A model generated the notes under the pieces. It searched no databases and was not told where the DNA came from. It was given only the letters and a program-made list of their open reading frames with translations. Below, piece by piece: positions 58,904-64,000 of a stretch of DNA of 64,000 nucleotides; position 1 is the stretch's first letter, and the number at the start of each line of letters is the position of its first letter. The stretch spans positions 2,728,001 to 2,792,000 of the forward strand of contig CM074701.1 of assembly GCA_037367355.1 (NCBI GenBank), given 5' to 3'. The DNA comes from Neoscytalidium dimidiatum. Its lineage: Eukaryota > Ascomycota > Dothideomycetes > Botryosphaeriales > Botryosphaeriaceae. The position numbers were made by a program, and so were the translations under genes.

Positions 58904-60094
58904 TGGGATGTCGGATGGGAAATTCTACGCGGCATGTGGATATCGGATGGGGACGGAGGGCGAGGGGAATAACAGGGCTTGGTATGAAGCGGCTTGCCCC
59001 ACCCCGTTGCGGCGCATACTCAGATGCAGAACCCCTTGAGAGCACATGCGTCCACCTTGCTTCTCTACTCTTCCTGCATCTCATCCTCAGCTGGGCAGAA
59101 TCCCATTTTGTGCACGTCTGTTTCCGGAGAGGCGCTTACTCGGGACGAGGCCTCCAATCCCTCGAGTTTAGTTCGGCGAAAGACACGACAGCTGTTCGTA
59201 CGATTGCGCATATCACGCCTCTGTCGGGAAGTCTGGCAAAAGGGTCCGGTCCCCTAGCGTCCCCGAATGGGGAAAGAAGTCTTACACACTAGAAGGGAAA
59301 TTGGAAGATTTTCGTGGATAGGGAGCTATGGTCATCCATGCAGCTAGGTTTGGAGCCCATCGGACTTAGGCCAGTGAGAAGGCAGCCTGCTGAAGTCGGT
59401 ATTTTAGGATAGCAATGGCAGCATGAAGGCGACAGAGAACAGCCAAAGGCAGCGATGGGAAGGACACAGCCATGCAGCGAGAAGATCAAGAGGGCAATTT
59501 GGAAGTGATTAGGTCATGAAGCTGCTTACTTGTATATATCTGCCACCAAGATACTACAAAGCACGTTAAATGCGCAAGGAAAAGAGGAGGGAAAAAAAAA
59601 AAAAAACCAAAAGGAGAAGAAACCAAGAAACAGATCTGGTGATGACGGGTTTTGTGTGTGGGCGTGATATGAACTAAAAGTAAAGAAAAGCCAACATGAT
59701 TCCCAATAGCTACGACCACTCTCTCTTTCAAGCGGAGAGAAGGAGCATTTGGGACGGAGAACGTATAAGAACGGTGCGTGACAGGTGCCTGAGCGGTGGG
59801 GGGGAGTGAAGAAGAAGAAGGAAAAGATGCAAACCCAGTCCCGGCCAGCCATCTCTTTCCGTTCCCGCAAATGCTCACAGATTAATCCTCCATACTTTCC
59901 CAACTCTTTTTTTTTTTCCCCTGTACAAAGACACTGCCGCCCTACCCAACACCACAATGACCAAGACGTTCTTGTTTCTCCTCACTTCTGTCGAAGGAGC
60001 TCAACATGAGAAGAAAAACCCGACTAAAAGCTTTTGAAAGCCCCCTCTTTTCTTCCCTCTATCGTCATCAGTCATACAACAACACCACTCGCAT
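58904..60094. other. Intergenic between convergent genes
   Basis: About 1.2 kb between the 3' ends of the Naa50-like gene (plus) and glucokinase gene (minus). It contains an A run (59593-59606) and a T run near 59907-59918, one on each side, which may belong to the two 3' regions. No gene seen. Confidence 0.55.
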
Positions 60095-61746
60095 CTAATC
60101 TTCCTCCTCAACAATCTCCGGCTTGTCCACCTTGCCGGCCACCAACGCAATCAGCGCGGCACCAACGCCGCTGCCGTCCTTGGCGATGCCGATCCTGATC
60201 TTCTTCTCGCCCTTCTCGCCAATCTCCGGGACCTCGCGCAACGCCTGGCGCATGTAGTCCTCGAAGCCGGGGTAGAACTCGACGAGCGAGCCGTCGACGC
60301 CGATGTCGATGACCTCGTCGGCCAGACGGCCGGTCTGGATGACGATGGCGGCGATGGCGACGGCGGACAGGCGGGCCGCGCGCTTGCCGATGGCGGAGGC
60401 GATGACCTTGACGGCCTCGGCGTCCTCGGCCGAGGCGGCGCTGATGCCGTACTCCTTGTCGAGGGTCTGGCGGGTGATGCGGAGGCCGGGCGAGGTGTCG
60501 CCCTCGGTGATGCTGAGGAAGGAGGTGTCGAGCCCCCACTGCTTGAACAGGCCGCTGTCGGGCGAGATGTTGGTGGTGCTGTGGACGTCGTTGCTGCTCG
60601 AGTTCTCGTCGGCGAACAGCGGCACGCCCTTCTCCTGGACCAGGCTGACCAGCGCCAGGCGCAGGATCTCGCCCAGGAACATGCCCGACACGCGCTTCTC
60701 GAACATCTGGATGCCCGGGTTGGGCGTGTTCTTGTCCAGCTCCGCGTCGTACGGCGTGTTGGGCAGCACGTTCATGCTGTTGTCGAACGACCCCCACTCC
60801 GTGTTGACGATCATCTCGCCCGTCGACGTGTCGTACACGGCCTCGTTGTCCTTCTTCAGCTTCGTCACCTTGTCCAGCTTCTCGACGTACGCGCCGTTGG
60901 TGCCGGTGCCGAAGATGGCGCCGAGGAGGGTGCCCGTCTTGCCCGGCGACGTGTACGAGCGCGCCATGAGGGTGCCTACGGTGTCATTGACCAATGCCGC
61001 AACGCGGACCGGGAGGCCGAGCTCGTCGATCTCGGCCTGCAGCAGCGCGCACACATCCTTACCCACGGCGTCGGGAATGTCAAAGCCCTTGGTCCAGCGC
61101 ATGAGCACGCCCTTGTTGATGCCGATCTGGTGGACGGGGAACGAGAAGGTGAAGCCCAGATTGAAGATCTCCTCGTCGCGGTAGCCTTCGGCCAGCGAGA
61201 CGGTCTTGCGCCTGCGGATGTGGCCGTGATAGTGCTCGCTGTGATGAGCCCTCAGGAACAGCTCGATCTGCTTGGCCAGGAAGGAGAAGAGCTCCTTGGA
61301 CGTCTTGGCGACCATCAGCTCGCGAGGTATGGCGACTTTGGACTGGGTCAGCGTGAAGGTGCTGTTGCCGTGCAGCTTGATGGAGCAGACGCGGAAGTTG
61401 GTGCCGCCGAGGTCGACGGCCATGTAGAGGCCCTGCGCAAAGGTCAGCCGTCGCCCAATTGATCGCGTGTCCCCCGGCGCTCACCTTCTCGGTGCCATTG
61501 GGAACTGCGGTGACGTAGGTTGGGATCTGGCTCAGGTCTGTGCCGTCCTTCTCGAGGCCCTCCTCTGCAGACAGCGGTTAGCATCGGGTGGCGGGCGCGC
61601 GCGCGCGGGGGGGGCGGTAGGTAGCACGAGGGCGGAGAGCAAAACGAACCCATCTGCCTGATGAACTCCTTGGTCGAGCGGCGCACGTCGTCGGGCGTGA
61701 ACTCGAACTCGGCGGCCACGCGCCGTGCTTCGTCTGCCAATGCCAT
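60095..61746 (-). CDS. GLK1: Glucokinase (hexokinase family)
   Basis: Three exons (61650-61746, 61485-61564, 60095-61432) with introns of 85 and 52 bp encode 504 residues. The enzyme phosphorylates glucose with ATP at the entry to glycolysis in the cytosol. Seen: the phosphate loop LGGTNFRVCSIKL (67-79), FNLGFTFSFPVHQIGINKG for sugar binding (about 149-167), VNDTVGTLMA with the catalytic Asp at about 209, GAIFGTGTNGAYVEK (about 231-245), NTEWGSFDNSMNVLPNTPYD, and the adenosine-binding GVDGSLVEFYPGFEDYM and KDGSGVGAALIALVAGK near the C-terminus. Lack of the hexokinase-type N-terminal extension and the long FADENSSSNDVHSTT loop point to the fungal glucokinase (GlkA/Glk1) rather than hexokinase branch. 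All catalytic residues are present. Start MALADEARRVAAEFEFTPDD is in good context. Confidence 0.93.
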
Positions 61747-62822
61747 GCTGGGTTCGACGGGGGTGTAGAAGGTGTGTTGGTGGTTGTGGTGGTGGTGGTG
61801 GTGATGGGGGGGAGGAAGTGGTGGAGGAGGCGCTCGACAGGTGTCCGGGGATTTATGGAGAAGGCCCTCGGGGACGGGAGAGACTGGAGGTTGGCGCAAC
61901 GGAGGGTCACGAGGGTGGGCTGGTGGGGAGACGGTCGCGAGAAAGAGGCGCGGTATCACGAACTGGGCGAGCAGAACGAGGAGAAGGAAGGCTACGGGCA
62001 GCAGGCGGCCACGGAGCTGGGGCTGGATGAGGAACAGCGAGGCGTTGGAGCGTGATGAGGACGGAGAGACCGGATCGGAGGACCGCTGCGGTGATTTAGC
62101 AGACCGCAGTCTGCCTGGGGCGTGGGACGTCAGGGCTGATGAAATTGTTGGACGCGGGCCTACTTCGCAGTGAGCGGGGCAGCGTGGCCTTGGGCGGCGG
62201 GGCACTACGTAAGAGGGCAGCCCGCCCGCGTGCGCTGGGACTGGCTGAAGGCGGAGGAGGCGGAGGATGCGCGATTTGCTCCCACGGGGCTGTCAATGGC
62301 TGCGACTCGCTGCAGGCGCAGGCATCAGGCGTGTGGTGGTGAGCCGAAGGCCCGTCCCACGGCGCAGGAACAACAGCGAGGCCTGGCCTGGCCTGTCCTG
62401 GCCTTTACCGCCCTGCGCTGCCCTGGGGCCACCGAAACCTGAATTCAGCCTCATGCCGCCCATCATCGCGACGCGGCTCCCGCCGCCGCAGCCGCGGTTC
62501 AGAGCGCCCAGCCAGTCGGCAGCCGAGCGGCCTGACCCGTCCGCACTGACTCGCGCCCGCAAGTCGTCCGCCGTCCAGCGCCGTCCACTGCAACCCAGCC
62601 CGGCCCAAGGCGCGCCTCGTCGCACGATATCGTCACAGTCGCCGTCGGCCGCCTCGGACATGTCACGGCATCAGCTGTCATTTTGCCCGAAAGTTGTTTC
62701 TTCGCCGTCATATGTATGCTTTGCTACTCTTCCCTTGCCCCACTGCTCACTCCACCCTTTTGTGCCTCCCCCCACCTCTCTCCGCTGAACGCTCCCCAGC
62801 TCTCGTCGGCCCAGCACGGAAC

Positions 62823-62848
62823 GTAGTAGTAATAGTAGTAGTAGTACA
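62823..62848. repeat. TAG/TAA trinucleotide microsatellite
   Basis: About eight TAG-type units. Encodes stops in one frame, hence non-coding on that strand. Confidence 0.75.
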
Positions 62849-63445
62849 ATACTTCCCGCCCAAAACTGACGGGATAAATGCTCGTGCTTAAAAGCAGAAT
62901 CCGCTGCCCACGCGCGTCCCGCGGCGGCACTAACATATCCATTGTATGAGAAGCAGAGCAGAACAAAAAAGGAATCGCAGGGAAAAAAAAAAAAAAAGAA
63001 GACCCAAGCCCGGAACCCTCGCGCCCGATGCAAAATAAAGACAAAGAGGTAACTCAAAAGGAAAACAGAAATTAGGGGGGCGCTCTCCACCTGGTGTGTT
63101 CCACTTTTCAACCTTCGGCGGCACCGACGCCGGTGTATGTACGTGCTGTGAGAAGGAGAATGAAGAGCAAGGAAATCGCGATGTTTCGTAGAGTGAATTT
63201 CAGTTGGTGTGCGCGTGCAGAATTTGTTGCCCTGATCCAGCCCCGTCCTTCTATCCAGGTCATTAGAGGTAAAAAGGAAAAATCGCCAACGGGTCACCGC
63301 GCCCGACTATGGACAAAGGAACGATGGTCGCAATAAAGAGATTTGGAGACTTTTCGATCGTGGACGCCGTGTGTGACGCTTGCGAGAAGCCGGGCCTCGG
63401 CTTGCTGCCAAATTAAAGCCATATTGTGATGATGTGTGATCGTGT

Positions 63446-63467
63446 TTTGTTGTTGTTGTTGTTGTTG
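63446..63467. repeat. TTG trinucleotide microsatellite
   Basis: About seven TTG copies in the 3' flank of the right-edge gene. Confidence 0.8.
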
Positions 63468-63592
63468 CGGGTGTGTTGCGTCGTCGGGGGCAGATAGACC
63501 GGGACGTTCCTCAAGCAGAATTGCGCCAACATACTCCAAGTCGAATGCCGCAAATCGTGGAAATCGAAGTGAACAAGAACCCCCCGCGACGC

Positions 63593-64000
63593 TCAGCGCA
63601 CGCCGATCGGAGGCCGGGGCCCCAGGCTGCTCTGGCTGCTGGCCGCCGAGGGTTCAGAATCTACAAGAGCGCTGGCGCCGCTGTCACCACTCTCCGCGCT
63701 AGCGCTCGCACTTCCAGTCAGACTGCGAACTTGGGGACCTCTCTTGGATTGAGGGTTGCTCACCCCTACGTGTTGCTCAACCTGCTGCGGCGCCACTGCG
63801 TTGCCGTGGCCCGGCGGGTGTCGCGGCACAGGTTGCCTCATACCTGGCGGGGAAGGCCTGCCGTTGGGTTGTCCGTTAGCGTAGGGAGGATAACCACCGG
63901 GAGGGGACGGCCGTCCACGGCCAGGGCTCAGGGGATTACCAGGTGACTGGCTTGCCCTGCGTCCCTGAGGGTAAGCGCCATAGCCAGGTCCTGCCATTTC
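63593..64000 (-). CDS. Pro/Gly-rich C-terminal part of a larger protein (partial, right edge)
   Basis: An open frame of at least 134 residues ends at 63593 and is still open at the window edge. Its first Met (63995-63997) has only one codon before the edge, so it may be internal. The sequence is low complexity with repeated R-P/A-S-P-P-G and S-P-G-x-P/R motifs (GRRASQSPGNPLSPGRGRPS, NGRPSPPGMRQPVPRHPPGH) followed by a Ser/Ala-rich end. Such tails occur on many fungal signalling, endocytic and RNA-binding proteins, so no function is offered. Confidence 0.5.
   Translation of the reverse strand, partial: EMAGPGYGAYPQGRRASQSPGNPLSPGRGRPSPPGGYPPYANGQPNGRPSPPGMRQPVPRHPPGHGNAVAPQQVEQHVGVSNPQSKRGPQVRSLTGSASASAESGDSGASALVDSEPSAASSQSSLGPRPPIGVR

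Larger units (their letters stand above)
61747..63592. other. 1.8-kb intergenic region
   Basis: Upstream of glucokinase and downstream of the partial right-edge gene. Its first part is GC-rich; microsatellites follow at about 61774-61803 (GGT type), 62823-62848 (TAG type) and 63446-63467 (TTG type). An A run lies at 62982-62996. No gene is supported. Confidence 0.5.

Noticed and set aside
58296..59084. 262-residue minus frame
   Set aside because: Reverse of the Naa50-like gene's Glu-rich tail and Ser/His runs (Pro/Arg homopolymers).
61774..61803. GGT-type run near the glucokinase start considered as a regulatory G-quadruplex
   Set aside because: Isolated G pairs rather than G triplets; ordinary microsatellite.

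Overview
The window looks like nuclear DNA of a filamentous ascomycete (Pezizomycotina). Genes carry short spliceosomal introns (mostly 50-150 bp, GT...AG, some with CTAA-type branch sites). Recognisable products include a Sen1-type helicase, a Dnf1-type flippase, a fungal tetraspanin, an Mcm1-type MADS factor, the MICOS subunit Mic19 and a glucokinase. A Dothideomycete is my guess only; nothing here proves the class. I recognised no tRNA, rRNA, CRISPR array, intact transposon or bacterial-style operon.

Layout. 1-8.3 kb is a decayed or accessory stretch: the N-terminus of a cytochrome P450 running off the left edge, a small secreted protein, a multi-spanning membrane-protein gene broken by several frameshifts, and a shrunken amidohydrolase relic. 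8.4-31.1 kb is a minus-strand block: GNA1 (glucosamine-6-phosphate acetyltransferase), a four-exon gene for a 1419-residue low-complexity protein, SEN1 and a DNF-type flippase. On the plus strand at 33.5-36.1 kb lies a four-exon gene whose product has a PCNA-box-like N-terminus and a SUMO-interaction-like motif; an Nse6/SLF2-like role is possible but unproven. 36.9-41.4 kb is AT-rich and holds one Cys-rich single-pass membrane protein. A PLS1-type tetraspanin (minus, with two unusually long introns) and MCM1 (plus) diverge across GC-rich repetitive DNA. MCM1 is followed by about 6.9 kb without a credible gene, then an APC-family choline/GABA-type permease. After an AT-rich gap with a 12-bp minisatellite come a head-to-head pair (MIC19 minus, an Naa50-like acetyltransferase plus), a glucokinase (minus), and at the right edge the C-terminal part of a Pro/Gly-rich protein.

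How the genes relate. There is no biosynthetic cluster. The conserved genes serve separate housekeeping tasks: UDP-GlcNAc and cell-wall supply (GNA1), transcription termination (SEN1), lipid asymmetry (DNF1), mitochondrial cristae (MIC19), glucose phosphorylation (GLK1) and transcriptional control (MCM1). The less ordinary material is two unrelated genes with PCNA-box-like N-termini, an orphan disordered protein, pseudogene relics at the left end, and very long repeat-rich intergenic regions. I did not find a convincing new multi-gene system. Exon boundaries were read by eye from splice consensus and reading phase; no alignment or RNA evidence was available.
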